NCBI GenBank assembly: GCA_012270665.1
Contig: JAAXHY010000550.1
Span: 1 to 6,404, forward strand
Origin: Dehalococcoidia bacterium
GTDB lineage: Bacteria; Chloroflexota; Dehalococcoidia; SAR202; UBA11138
DNA: 6,404 bases
Direction: 5' to 3'
Shown: piece after piece, positions 1 through 6,336 of the stretch
Layout of the letters: every line of letters starts with the position of its first letter
Numbering within the stretch: the first letter of the stretch is position 1
Notes under the pieces: generated by a model
The model's input: the letters and a program-made list of their open reading frames with translations, nothing else
Databases searched by the model: none
What the model was told of the DNA's origin: nothing
Made by a program: the position numbers and the translations under genes

Positions 1-92
1 TGAGGAAGACCGCCGAGGCCGTCAACCACCAGCAGGATGATCTTGGAGCCGGTCTTGCGGCAGACTTCATTCAAGTACGGAAAGTCTATCAC
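1..92 (-). CDS. apgM: 2,3-bisphosphoglycerate-independent phosphoglycerate mutase, archaeal type (5' end only)
   Basis: Not long enough for a listed ORF, but clear by eye. The minus strand from 92 reads 30 codons beginning MIDFPYLNEVCRK and continuing SKIILLVVDGLGGLP before the window ends. A hydrophobic beta strand followed by DGLGG near the N-terminus is the hallmark of the alkaline-phosphatase-superfamily phosphoglycerate mutases of the ApgM branch, where this Asp (residue 24 here) binds catalytic metal. The enzyme interconverts 3- and 2-phosphoglycerate in the cytosol. The GTG start is tightly constrained: an in-frame TGA lies four codons upstream. The only weak ribosome-binding site is GAG, 8 bases before the GTG. 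It lies downstream of pgk on the same strand, so two consecutive glycolytic steps are adjacent. The rest of the protein, with the remaining metal ligands, is outside the window, so intactness cannot be judged. Confidence 0.82.
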   Translation of the reverse strand, partial: MIDFPYLNEVCRKTGSKIILLVVDGLGGLP

Positions 93-95
93 TGT

Positions 96-130
96 AAGTT
101 CTCAGTTCTTAGTCATTAGTATTCAGTTCT
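96..130. repeat. Degenerate heptamer tandem repeat, five units
   Basis: Five consecutive 7-base units occupy 96-102, 103-109, 110-116, 117-123 and 124-130 with no gaps. On the plus strand each unit has AGT at positions 2-4 and T at position 7. Units 103-109 and 124-130 are identical (CAGTTCT), and 96-102 (AAGTTCT) differs from them at one base. On the minus strand the pattern reads roughly AnnACTn. The array is A+T-rich, ends 3 bases before the apgM start codon and would form most of its 5' leader. Similar heptamer arrays are known between genes in several bacterial phyla. Any role is unknown. Confidence 0.7.
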
Positions 131-151
131 TGAGAGAGTTTAGCGCCGACT

Positions 152-157
152 ATTATA
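152..157 (-). promoter_or_regulatory. Candidate -10 box upstream of apgM
   Basis: The minus strand carries a perfect TATAAT in the pgk-apgM gap. No good -35 hexamer lies 16-18 bases upstream and there is no extended TGn, so the call rests on the -10 match and its place alone. Transcription would start near 145, giving a leader of about 53 bases made largely of the heptamer repeat. If real, apgM can be transcribed independently of the upstream pgk cluster. Confidence 0.35.
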
Positions 158-178
158 TGGTAGAAAGTCTCTGACTCC

Positions 179-225
179 TGGATTGCCGAGCGGCGAGCCC
201 TTCGTCGTTCCCGCTTTCGCAGGAA
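179..225. repeat. Dispersed intergenic repeat, copy 1, with hairpin
   Basis: Bases 179-204 match 6251-6276 at 25 of 26 positions in the same orientation (the difference is A189 versus G6261). The similarity continues weakly after a 1-base gap through a shared TCCCGCT. The right part of this copy, 208-225, is a 7-bp stem (TTCCCGC paired with GCAGGAA, one G-T wobble on the minus strand). Its minus-strand loop is GAAA. No T-tract follows on either strand, so it does not look like a classical terminator of pgk, although it lies downstream of that gene. The T-T-C-C-C-G-C stem resembles widely dispersed small palindromic repeats of bacterial intergenic regions. Confidence 0.6.
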
Positions 226-281
226 TGGTGGGAGAATAAGCGGGTGTGACGCGAAATATCAACATTGACTGCGACATTCGA

Positions 282-1481
282 TCAACAGAGGTCGTCGAGG
301 GCGGCTATGCCGGGCAGGTCTATTCCCTGTAGATATTCGAGGGTCGCGCCGCCGCCGGTGGAGACGTGGGAGAACCTGTCCTTAAACCCGAGTAACTGGA
401 CGACATCCGCAGTCGAGCCGCCGCCGGTTACAGTGTAGGCACACTCGAGGTTAGCGATGGCGTGGGCGACAGCGCGCGTCCCATTCGAGAACTGGGGCCA
501 TTCGAAGACTCCCATTGGACCATTCCAGACTACTGTGCTTGCATTCTTCAGCCTGCCGGCGTATGCGCGAACCGTTTCAGGGCCAACATCCATAACAACG
601 TGGCCGCGAGGTATCGAGTTTACACAGACCGTGACAGGTTCGGCGTTTTCGTCGAAACTCTTCGAGACGACTACGTCCGTTGGCAGAACCAGGTCTATGC
701 CGTTGGCGTAGGTTCTCTCCAGGACACCAGCGGCAAGCTCCACATCCACCACATCAACGCCGGATTCATAGTCGAGCTTGCCTTGCGCGCACAAGAACGA
801 GGCGGCCATACCTCCTCCAATCAGAAACATATCGGCTTTGTCGGCGAGGCGATCAATGACTGGCACCTTATCAGCGACCTTCGCCCCACCCATGACGATA
901 ACATATGGGTGTTCAGGAATATGAATGACGCTGTCCAGCGCGCGCGCCTCGGATTCTATTAGAAATCCCGCGGCCGAGGGCAGGAATTCAGTCACGCCAG
1001 CGGTGGAGGCGTGTCTCCTGTGAGCGACACCGAAGCCATCGTTGACATAGAAGTCCGCAAGCCGCGCTAGGCTTCGGGAGAATTGCCTGTCGTTGCTTTC
1101 CTCTCCGATGTGAAAACGTAGATTCTCAAGCATCAACAAGCGTCCCGGCCCCATGTCAGCGATAGCCGCCTCAACCTCAGAGCCGACACAATCGGACGCG
1201 AGCCCAACCGGACGCCGCATGATTTCGGAGAGGCGAAGCGCGACCGGGGTCAGACTATACTTGCTATCCCTGCGTCCGTGCGGTCTTCCAATGTGAGAGC
1301 AGATTATGACCTTACACTGGCGTTCGAGCAGGAACTCTATGGTGGGAAGAGACTCGACTATTCGGGAGTCGTCGGATATCTGTCCGGTGTCTCCCACGAA
1401 CGTGACGTTGTAGTCCACCCTCAGGAGCGCCTTGTCGCCGGGGTTTATGTCGAGGTCGCGAACGCTCTTCTTGCGAAACAC
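282..1481 (-). CDS. pgk: Phosphoglycerate kinase
   Basis: Cytosolic glycolytic kinase that transfers phosphate between 1,3-bisphosphoglycerate and ADP to give 3-phosphoglycerate and ATP. At 399 residues it has the usual full length. The family motifs appear in order: RVDYN (21-25) and SHIGRP (62-67) for substrate binding, LENLRFH then GEE (118-128), VNDGFGVAHR (146-155), GGAKVADK (198-205), the nucleotide-side IGGGMA (221-226), VWNGPMGVFE (318-327), and the C-terminal GGGST (353-357) followed by STGGGATLE. In most PGKs the GGGST position reads GGGD[ST]; here Ser356 replaces the Asp linked to Mg-nucleotide binding. RVDYNVTF also has Thr where Pro is usual. The start is GTG, sharing its first base with the stop of the preceding gene (TAGTG), with GGAG 7 bases upstream, so translational coupling is likely. 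Its product is the substrate of the downstream apgM. Confidence 0.97.
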   Translation of the reverse strand: MFRKKSVRDLDINPGDKALLRVDYNVTFVGDTGQISDDSRIVESLPTIEFLLERQCKVIICSHIGRPHGRRDSKYSLTPVALRLSEIMRRPVGLASDCVGSEVEAAIADMGPGRLLMLENLRFHIGEESNDRQFSRSLARLADFYVNDGFGVAHRRHASTAGVTEFLPSAAGFLIESEARALDSVIHIPEHPYVIVMGGAKVADKVPVIDRLADKADMFLIGGGMAASFLCAQGKLDYESGVDVVDVELAAGVLERTYANGIDLVLPTDVVVSKSFDENAEPVTVCVNSIPRGHVVMDVGPETVRAYAGRLKNASTVVWNGPMGVFEWPQFSNGTRAVAHAIANLECAYTVTGGGSTADVVQLLGFKDRFSHVSTGGGATLEYLQGIDLPGIAALDDLC

Positions 1482-2506
1482 TAGGTGTCTCCGGGCAGTT
1501 TTCGCAGGAGTTCGCAGAGGCCATCGGTCTTTTCACCGGGCGGAAGAACCGCCTCAACGCCTTCCACCGCGCGATTCACGCGAGAAGCGATCTCGCGCCG
1601 GGCTGCCAGAGACACGCCGAGCCGGGAAATGATTTCAGACAGGCTGCGGGCGTCCGAAGGCTCCATGACCCGCTTGAAGTAGTAGTCCCCCAGCCTTCTC
1701 CTCTCGGTGGGAGACGCGACCTCGAACGCTCTGACAACAGGATACAGCTTCTTCTTGTTCATAAAGTCTTCCGACGGAGAAGCCTGTTCATCCAGACTCG
1801 AGGACAGTTGTTTCATGTCCTCCGCAATCTGAACCGCGACCCCGATTTCTCGTCCGGACGCGGCGAATGACTCTCTGGTTCCCGCTTCGCTACCGGCGGC
1901 CAGGGAGCCGAACTCCATTGCGCAGGCGTACAGCGCTCCGGCCTTGGCCTCGGCCATCTTCATATAGGAGTCCGAGGAGATATCCAGTCGTTCCTGCGCC
2001 TCAAGGTCCATGAAACGGCCCTCACAAGTGGCAAGACTGGCCCTGTCGAGCAGCTTGACTGCCTCGAAGACCCTGTCCGGGCCCATGCCAAGCTCGCCAA
2101 GCCCCAGCAGAGCAAGTCGGGCAAGCGCGTGCATACCGTCGCCCGCGTTGATGGCTTGGGCGGGCCCCCACTTCCACCAGACCGTATCACGGCCATTCCG
2201 GGAAATCCTGCCAGCCTGGATGTCGTCGTGGATTTCGCAGAAATTGAGAACAAGCTCGATTGCGGCGGCGGTGGGAAGAGCGGATTCGACGTTTCCTCCG
2301 AGAGACTCGCAGGACGCGAGACAGAGAGACCCCAACAGACGAGACGCCGGAGGGGATGTGAAGCCTGTTTCAGGCAGCCAGCCGAGGTGATGCTCCATCA
2401 TAGAATAGAGAGGCAATCCCCTGTCGGAGACGATACGCGATAGTTCTCCATCTACCCTGGAACTGTATCTACTGATTGGGTCCAATCCGCTGACTCCACA
2501 TAGCAA
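1481..2506 (-). CDS. Class I polyprenyl (isoprenoid) diphosphate synthase-like protein, atypical motifs
   Basis: A 341-residue protein with the trans-isoprenyl diphosphate synthase layout, a cytosolic all-alpha fold that condenses isopentenyl diphosphate with an allylic diphosphate. Visible landmarks are HHLGW (39-43), the first aspartate-rich region IHDDIQAG (92-99) followed by GRDTVW and AQAINAGD (116-123), CEGRFMDLEAQE (161-172), EAKAGAL (186-192), the second aspartate region QIAEDMKQL (226-234), and KKKLYPVV (251-258). Several normally conserved residues differ. The third Asp of motif one is Ala98, the usual GQ is GR (163-164), KTG is KAG (188-190), and motif two is EDxxQ (229-233) rather than DDxxD. 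It may therefore be an altered-specificity or impaired synthase. Product chain length cannot be read safely. The TTG start at 2506 has GAG 7 bases upstream but is not certain; a later in-frame TTG (codon 8) is possible. It lies between tsaC (14-bp gap) and pgk (1-base overlap). Confidence 0.85.
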   Translation of the reverse strand: MLCGVSGLDPISRYSSRVDGELSRIVSDRGLPLYSMMEHHLGWLPETGFTSPPASRLLGSLCLASCESLGGNVESALPTAAAIELVLNFCEIHDDIQAGRISRNGRDTVWWKWGPAQAINAGDGMHALARLALLGLGELGMGPDRVFEAVKLLDRASLATCEGRFMDLEAQERLDISSDSYMKMAEAKAGALYACAMEFGSLAAGSEAGTRESFAASGREIGVAVQIAEDMKQLSSSLDEQASPSEDFMNKKKLYPVVRAFEVASPTERRRLGDYYFKRVMEPSDARSLSEIISRLGVSLAARREIASRVNRAVEGVEAVLPPGEKTDGLCELLRKLPGDT

Positions 2507-2520
2507 CTCTTGACTCGATT

Positions 2521-3156
2521 CTACACTTCCGGTTCTATGCCTGCCAATTTCTGAATATCCGCGGCGGACACTGCTCCTTCCCTCAGAATCGTAGGCGGAA
2601 CGGTCGTGAGGTCTATCACTGTGGAGGGCAGAGACGGGGCGAGCTGTCCGCCGTCCAGGACGAGATCGAGCCGGCTTCCGAGTTCGGCGACGACATCTTC
2701 GGCGGCGGTGAGAGCTGGTCTTCCACTCACGTTCGCGCTCGTGGCGGTTATGGGCGCGCCGAGTTGCCTCACTACGGCTCTTGGGACGGGATGGTCCGGG
2801 ACGCGGAGTCCGACGGTGTCCAGTCCGCCGGAGACCACGGGCGGAATAACGTCAGACTTAGCGACGACGATGGTCAGCTTGCCGGGCCAGAAAGTTTCAG
2901 CGAGACGAACGGCCTCGTCGGGAACATCGCGGCCATACCGAAACAGGTCGTCCGGGTCGGAGACGAAGATGGGCAGCGGGCTGAACTCCTCACGTCCCTT
3001 GACTCTGAATACCTTGGAGGCGGCCTCGTCATTCAAAGCGTTGGCGGAGATTCCGTAGAGAGTGTCTGTCGGAAGGGCAATGACGCCACCGCTCCTGAGA
3101 ATTTCAGCAGCCCTGCTTATCGAAGTGGATAGAATAGTCGGATTATCCAATTCCAA
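2521..3156 (-). CDS. L-threonylcarbamoyladenylate synthase (TsaC/Sua5/YciO family)
   Basis: Makes threonylcarbamoyl-AMP from threonine, bicarbonate and ATP, the first step of the t6A modification at position 37 of ANN-decoding tRNAs. The 211 residues match the short, single-domain TsaC form without the extra C-terminal Sua5 domain. Motifs seen: GGVIALPTDTLYG (23-35), KGRE (53-56), FWPGKLTIV (89-97), VGLRVPDHP (115-123), ATSANVSG (138-145), STVIDLT (178-184) and REGAV (192-196). These cover the usual nucleotide- and substrate-binding stretches; the family's KP after KxR reads SP here. No ATG is available. TTG at 3156 is the first start after an in-frame TGA, and TTG at 3150 (codon 3) fits a ribosome-binding GAG at 8 bases better. 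It appears to be the first gene of a minus-strand operon. Assignment to TsaC rather than YciO, whose role is less clear, cannot be proved by eye. Confidence 0.93.
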   Translation of the reverse strand: MELDNPTILSTSISRAAEILRSGGVIALPTDTLYGISANALNDEAASKVFRVKGREEFSPLPIFVSDPDDLFRYGRDVPDEAVRLAETFWPGKLTIVVAKSDVIPPVVSGGLDTVGLRVPDHPVPRAVVRQLGAPITATSANVSGRPALTAAEDVVAELGSRLDLVLDGGQLAPSLPSTVIDLTTVPPTILREGAVSAADIQKLAGIEPEV

Positions 3157-3191
3157 GACTCACAAAAACGCGTCCTAACGGGCGCATATTG

Positions 3192-3228
3192 AACGTATTT
3201 TCCTTGACCCAAATATAGCACATACGTT
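3192..3228. promoter_or_regulatory. Inverted repeat in the divergent tsaC/guaA promoter region
   Basis: AACGTAT at 3192-3198 is matched by its exact reverse complement ATACGTT at 3222-3228, with 23 bases between the arms and 30 bases between arm centres, close to three helical turns. The whole tsaC-guaA gap is only 94 bp. The left arm overlaps a weak guaA -35-like TTGAAC (3189-3194; TATAGC follows 19 bases later), and the right arm lies just upstream of a candidate tsaC -10. The layout could suit a dimeric regulator. It does not resemble the E. coli PurR or Bacillus PurBox sequences as I know them. Chance is a real alternative for a 7-bp arm. Confidence 0.3.
3212..3220 (-). promoter_or_regulatory. 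Candidate extended -10 promoter for the tsaC operon
   Basis: On the minus strand the sequence reads TGCTATATT, an extended -10 (TGn plus a 5-of-6 match to TATAAT). No convincing -35 hexamer lies at the right distance, which extended -10 promoters can tolerate. Transcription would begin near 3205, about 50 bases before the TTG start at 3156. The same A+T-rich stretch could serve guaA on the other strand. Confidence 0.35.
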
Positions 3229-3250
3229 AGCCTGAAATCAGAGACTAGCG

Positions 3251-4915
3251 ATGTCTTCAAGCCAGATTCAAGACTCAAATCAGCCCACGTCCGCCGGTGA
3301 AAATCCGGTCGGGTCGGCTTACTCGACAAGCGAGCAGCCGGCGGTTCAACGCACTCCGGGAATCCTCGCCTCGGGCCACCAGGAAACTATTGTAATCATT
3401 GACTTCGGCTCACAATACTCCCGCCTGATAGCGAGGCGCATCAGGGAGTCCAGCGTCTATTGCGAGTTGATCTCTCACACAGCCCCTTGGGAGGCCGTGG
3501 AGCATCTCAATCCGAAGGGCGTGGTGCTGTCGGGCGGCCCGGCGAGCGTGTATGAGGAAGACGCCCCACTACCGCCGGACTGGGTTTATGAGTCGGGTCT
3601 GCCTATCCTGGGCATCTGCTATGGGATGCAGGCAATGGCGCACCAGCTCGGGGGCAAGGTGGCCCCGGCTTCGAGGCGGGAATATGGGAATGCCGAGCTT
3701 CCGCAGGATGAGCCCTCTGATCCGATCTTCCACGAAACGCCGGAATCCATGCAGGTATGGATGAGTCACGGCGATCATATCTCCGAACTTCCGCCCGGTT
3801 TCAGCGCGTTGGCCCACACCGACAACTCCCCTATCGCAGCTCTGGGGGACCGAAACGGCAGGCTTGGAATCCAATTCCACCCCGAGGTGGTCCACACACC
3901 TAAGGGGCAACAGCTAATCGAGAATTTCCTCTACAAGATTTGCGAATGCTCGGGATCATGGACGCCGGGCAATTTCGTCTCGGAGACGGTCGAGGCGATA
4001 CGGACGCAGGTGGGGGACGGGAAGGTTATATGCGCGCTGTCGGGCGGAGTGGATTCGGCTGTGGCCGCGACCCTAGTACATAGAGCAATCGGGGATAGGC
4101 TGACCTGCATCTTCGTCAACAACGGTCTCATGCGGCGCCAGGAGCCGGAGCAGGTGCGCGATACGTTCGAGAAGCACATGGCGATGAATCTGAATTACGT
4201 TGACGCGACCGAGCATTTTCTGGGAGCTCTAAGATCCGTGACAGATCCGGAGTCGAAGCGAAAGATCATTGGAGAAGAGTTCATAAATGTGTTCGAGGGT
4301 GAGGCGTCGAGGCAGGGACAGACTGACTTCCTGGCGCAGGGCACGCTTTACCCGGATGTGATAGAGAGCCAGCTGCCAGGAGACGATGTTTCCGCGAAGA
4401 TAAAGACTCACCACAACGTGGGCGGACTGCCGGAACACATGAGAATGGAACTGGTGGAGCCGCTGCGCTACCTGTTCAAGGACGAGGTCAGGGAGGTGGG
4501 GCTGGAACTGGGTCTGCCGCGGGAGATGGTGTTCAGACAGCCCTTCCCCGGGCCTGGCCTGGCAATCAGAATAATCGGTGAGGTTACGCACGACAGCCTG
4601 GAGACGCTGCGCGCCGCGGACCGAATCCTGATGGAGGAGATAGAGGCGGCGGGTCTGTATGAAGAGTTGTGGCAGAGTTTCGCGGTGCTGACGGATTCGC
4701 GCTCGGTGGGGGTGACGGGGGACTTCAGGACATACGGGAAGGTGATCGCGATCAGGGCCGTGACGAGCGACGACGCGATGACGGCGGACTGGGCGCGACT
4801 GCCCTACGAGGTTCTGGGGCGTGTGTCGAATCGCATATGCAACGAGGCGCCCGGAGTGAACCGAGTGGTGTATGACATCACGAGCAAGCCGCCCGGGACG
4901 ATAGAGTGGGAATAA
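3251..4915 (+). CDS. guaA: GMP synthase (glutamine-hydrolysing)
   Basis: Amidates XMP to GMP using ATP and glutamine, the last step of guanine nucleotide synthesis. The 554-residue protein has both catalytic parts in order. The class I glutamine amidotransferase domain contains [13 protein letters not shown] (51-63), GGP (95-97), the nucleophile Cys123 in GICYG, and His210 and Glu212 in QFHPEV. The ATP pyrophosphatase domain contains the P-loop SGGVDSA (264-270). The C-terminal dimerisation domain contains [10 protein letters not shown] (432-441), SRSVGVTGD (483-491) and the terminal KPPGTIEWE. No key residue is missing. Compared with typical GuaA, which begins just before the DFGSQYS strand, there is an extra leader of about 42 residues rich in Ser, Gln and Pro. 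No ATG, GTG or TTG occurs in frame between codon 1 and that strand, so the extension appears real. Only a weak GAG precedes the ATG by 7 bases. purD follows after 13 bp. Confidence 0.97.
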   Translation: MSSSQIQDSNQPTSAGENPVGSAYSTSEQPAVQRTPGILASGHQETIVIIDFGSQYSRLIARRIRESSVYCELISHTAPWEAVEHLNPKGVVLSGGPASVYEEDAPLPPDWVYESGLPILGICYGMQAMAHQLGGKVAPASRREYGNAELPQDEPSDPIFHETPESMQVWMSHGDHISELPPGFSALAHTDNSPIAALGDRNGRLGIQFHPEVVHTPKGQQLIENFLYKICECSGSWTPGNFVSETVEAIRTQVGDGKVICALSGGVDSAVAATLVHRAIGDRLTCIFVNNGLMRRQEPEQVRDTFEKHMAMNLNYVDATEHFLGALRSVTDPESKRKIIGEEFINVFEGEASRQGQTDFLAQGTLYPDVIESQLPGDDVSAKIKTHHNVGGLPEHMRMELVEPLRYLFKDEVREVGLELGLPREMVFRQPFPGPGLAIRIIGEVTHDSLETLRAADRILMEEIEAAGLYEELWQSFAVLTDSRSVGVTGDFRTYGKVIAIRAVTSDDAMTADWARLPYEVLGRVSNRICNEAPGVNRVVYDITSKPPGTIEWE

Positions 4916-4928
4916 GGACGCCGATGCC

Positions 4929-6206
4929 ATGAATGTTCTCATAGTTGGCAACGGCGCGCGCGAACACGCGATTGCGTGGAAGGTGTCATCAAGCCCATTG
5001 GAGCCGCGTATATTGAGCGCGCCGGGCAATGCGGGAACGGCACAGCTTGGGACGAACTTCGACGTGTCCGCGGAGGACGTAGAAGGGCTTATTAGGCTGG
5101 CAAAGGACGAGTCCGTATATCTGACCATCGTGGGGCCGGAAGCGCCCCTGGCGGCGGGGATAGTAGACAGGTTTCGAGGAGAGGGACTGCGCGTGTTCGG
5201 GCCGACAAAGGCGGCGGCTCGGATAGAGTCGAGCAAGTCTTTTGCCAAGAGCGTCATGGCATCGGCGAAAGCGCCGACGGCGAAAGCGCAGGTCTTCCGG
5301 GACGCGGGTTCGGCTATCGAGTATGCGCAGACCGAGGAGCCGCCTTTCGTGGTGAAGGCGGACGGACTGGCGGCGGGCAAGGGCGTGATCATGTCGTCGA
5401 GCCGGGTTGAGGCCATCGCGGCGCTGGATTCGATGTTCGTGAGCCGGGACTTCGGGGACGCGGGCGACACGGTTCTAATCGAAGAGTGGCTGCGGGGGCA
5501 GGAAGTGAGCGTCTTCGCGTTCGTGGACGGGCCATACGTGTCGGAGATGGTATCGGCGCGCGACTACAAGAGAGCGCAGGACGGCGATCTAGGGCCGAAC
5601 ACGGGCGGCATGGGCAGCTACAGTCCCCCTCCCTTCTGGGACGACCAACTAGAGACAAGGGTTCGCTCGGAGATAATGGAGCCGGTGGCGGCGCGCATGG
5701 CGGAGATGGGTTGTCCGTTCCAGGGAATCCTGTACGCGGGGCTGATGATCACGGATGAAGGGCCCAAAGTCATCGAATTCAATTGCCGCATGGGAGACCC
5801 GGAGGCGCAGGTTGTGATACCGCGACTGAAGTCGGACCTGTTGGAGTTGGCTTTGCGCACTGCGGAAGGCAATCTTTGCGAACAGACAGTGGAATGGTCG
5901 GACGATTCGTGGGTCGGGGTGGTACTGGCGTCGGACGGATATCCGGGCGAGTACGAGACCGGCTTCGAGGTCAATGGAATTCCAGCGCACTCTGATGAAT
6001 GTCTAGTTTTCCATGCTGGAACCAGTCTTAGCGAAGTATTAGAAACAAACCAAAACGCAAAGATTAGGACTTCCGGTGGAAGAGTTCTAACCGTGGCGAG
6101 CCGTGGCGATACTATTTCGGACGCGAGGCTCTGCGCATACAGGAATGCAGACGGTATCGAGTTCGGCAATGTCTATTTCAGACGCGACATTGCCGCGGGT
6201 GTATGA
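4929..6206 (+). CDS. purD: Phosphoribosylamine--glycine ligase (GAR synthetase)
   Basis: ATP-grasp enzyme joining phosphoribosylamine and glycine in the second step of IMP synthesis. At 425 residues it is full length. The N-terminal strand MNVLIVGNGAREHA, APGNAGTA (31-38) and GPEAPLAAG (69-77) form the PurD N-domain. The ATP-grasp core shows KADGLAAGKGV (143-153), ARDYKRAQDGD then GPNTGGMG (222-229), and the metal-binding EFNCRMGDPEAQ (283-294; family consensus EFNARFGDPETQ). The C-domain shows FHAGT (361-365) and TSGGRV (381-386), and the stretch between them is about six residues longer than in the PurD proteins I recall. The ATG has AAGGA 10 bases upstream, overlapping the guaA stop, which supports cotranscription. 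Bases from about 5990 onward are markedly A+T-rich (about 40% G+C in 6001-6060, against about 65% earlier in the gene). Confidence 0.96.
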   Translation: MNVLIVGNGAREHAIAWKVSSSPLEPRILSAPGNAGTAQLGTNFDVSAEDVEGLIRLAKDESVYLTIVGPEAPLAAGIVDRFRGEGLRVFGPTKAAARIESSKSFAKSVMASAKAPTAKAQVFRDAGSAIEYAQTEEPPFVVKADGLAAGKGVIMSSSRVEAIAALDSMFVSRDFGDAGDTVLIEEWLRGQEVSVFAFVDGPYVSEMVSARDYKRAQDGDLGPNTGGMGSYSPPPFWDDQLETRVRSEIMEPVAARMAEMGCPFQGILYAGLMITDEGPKVIEFNCRMGDPEAQVVIPRLKSDLLELALRTAEGNLCEQTVEWSDDSWVGVVLASDGYPGEYETGFEVNGIPAHSDECLVFHAGTSLSEVLETNQNAKIRTSGGRVLTVASRGDTISDARLCAYRNADGIEFGNVYFRRDIAAGV

Positions 6207-6250
6207 GTGAATGTCTATCTCTCGAAAACACTTGCGATTTCCGGGATGAG

Positions 6251-6291
6251 TGGATTGCCGGGCGGCGAGCCCTTCGGGGTCCCGCTCCCCG
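6251..6291. repeat. Dispersed intergenic repeat, copy 2
   Basis: Bases 6251-6276 match 179-204 near the left edge at 25 of 26 positions, in the same orientation, and the shared TCCCGCT lies just beyond (6280-6286). The hairpin of copy 1 is not preserved. Instead CGGGG (6275-6279) can pair with CCCCG (6287-6291) around a 7-base loop, and TTTT follows at 6292-6295. That makes a weak rho-independent terminator possible between purD and purE. The stem is short, and attenuation or chance folding of a G+C-rich repeat are equally possible. The remainder of the 130-bp purD-purE gap shows no other feature apart from the purE ribosome-binding site. Confidence 0.55.
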
Positions 6292-6336
6292 TTTTCACAA
6301 TGAATTACGATGATAGAAGATAATCGAGGTAAAGAG

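Noticed and set aside
84..95. 12-base match between the apgM start region and an internal part of tsaC (2611-2622)
   Set aside because: Both encode a V/M-I-D stretch in unrelated proteins and the match does not extend. Coincidence is the simplest reading.
462..962. 166-codon plus-strand frame opposite pgk, and other long frames opposite the prenyl synthase, tsaC and purD
   Set aside because: They are antisense to clearly identified genes, lack family motifs and have skewed composition, so they are treated as shadows.
3157..3250. Purine riboswitch upstream of guaA
   Set aside because: The gap is only 94 bp including promoter elements, and no aptamer-like stems or conserved purine-aptamer loop sequences are visible.
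4229..5470. 413-codon open frame on the minus strand across the guaA-purD junction
   Set aside because: It lies wholly antisense to two genes with complete, motif-rich products. Its translation is Ser/Arg/Pro/His-rich with no recognisable motif, typical of a shadow frame in G+C-rich DNA.
6207..6323. 38-codon frame starting GTG directly after the purD stop and ending before purE
   Set aside because: It runs through the dispersed repeat, has no convincing ribosome-binding site and gives no recognisable protein. Most likely chance.
6294..6324. TTCACA and GATAAT as a promoter for purE
   Set aside because: The spacing is 19 bases, and a start site near 6331 would leave the good ribosome-binding site GAGGT (6326-6330) untranscribed.
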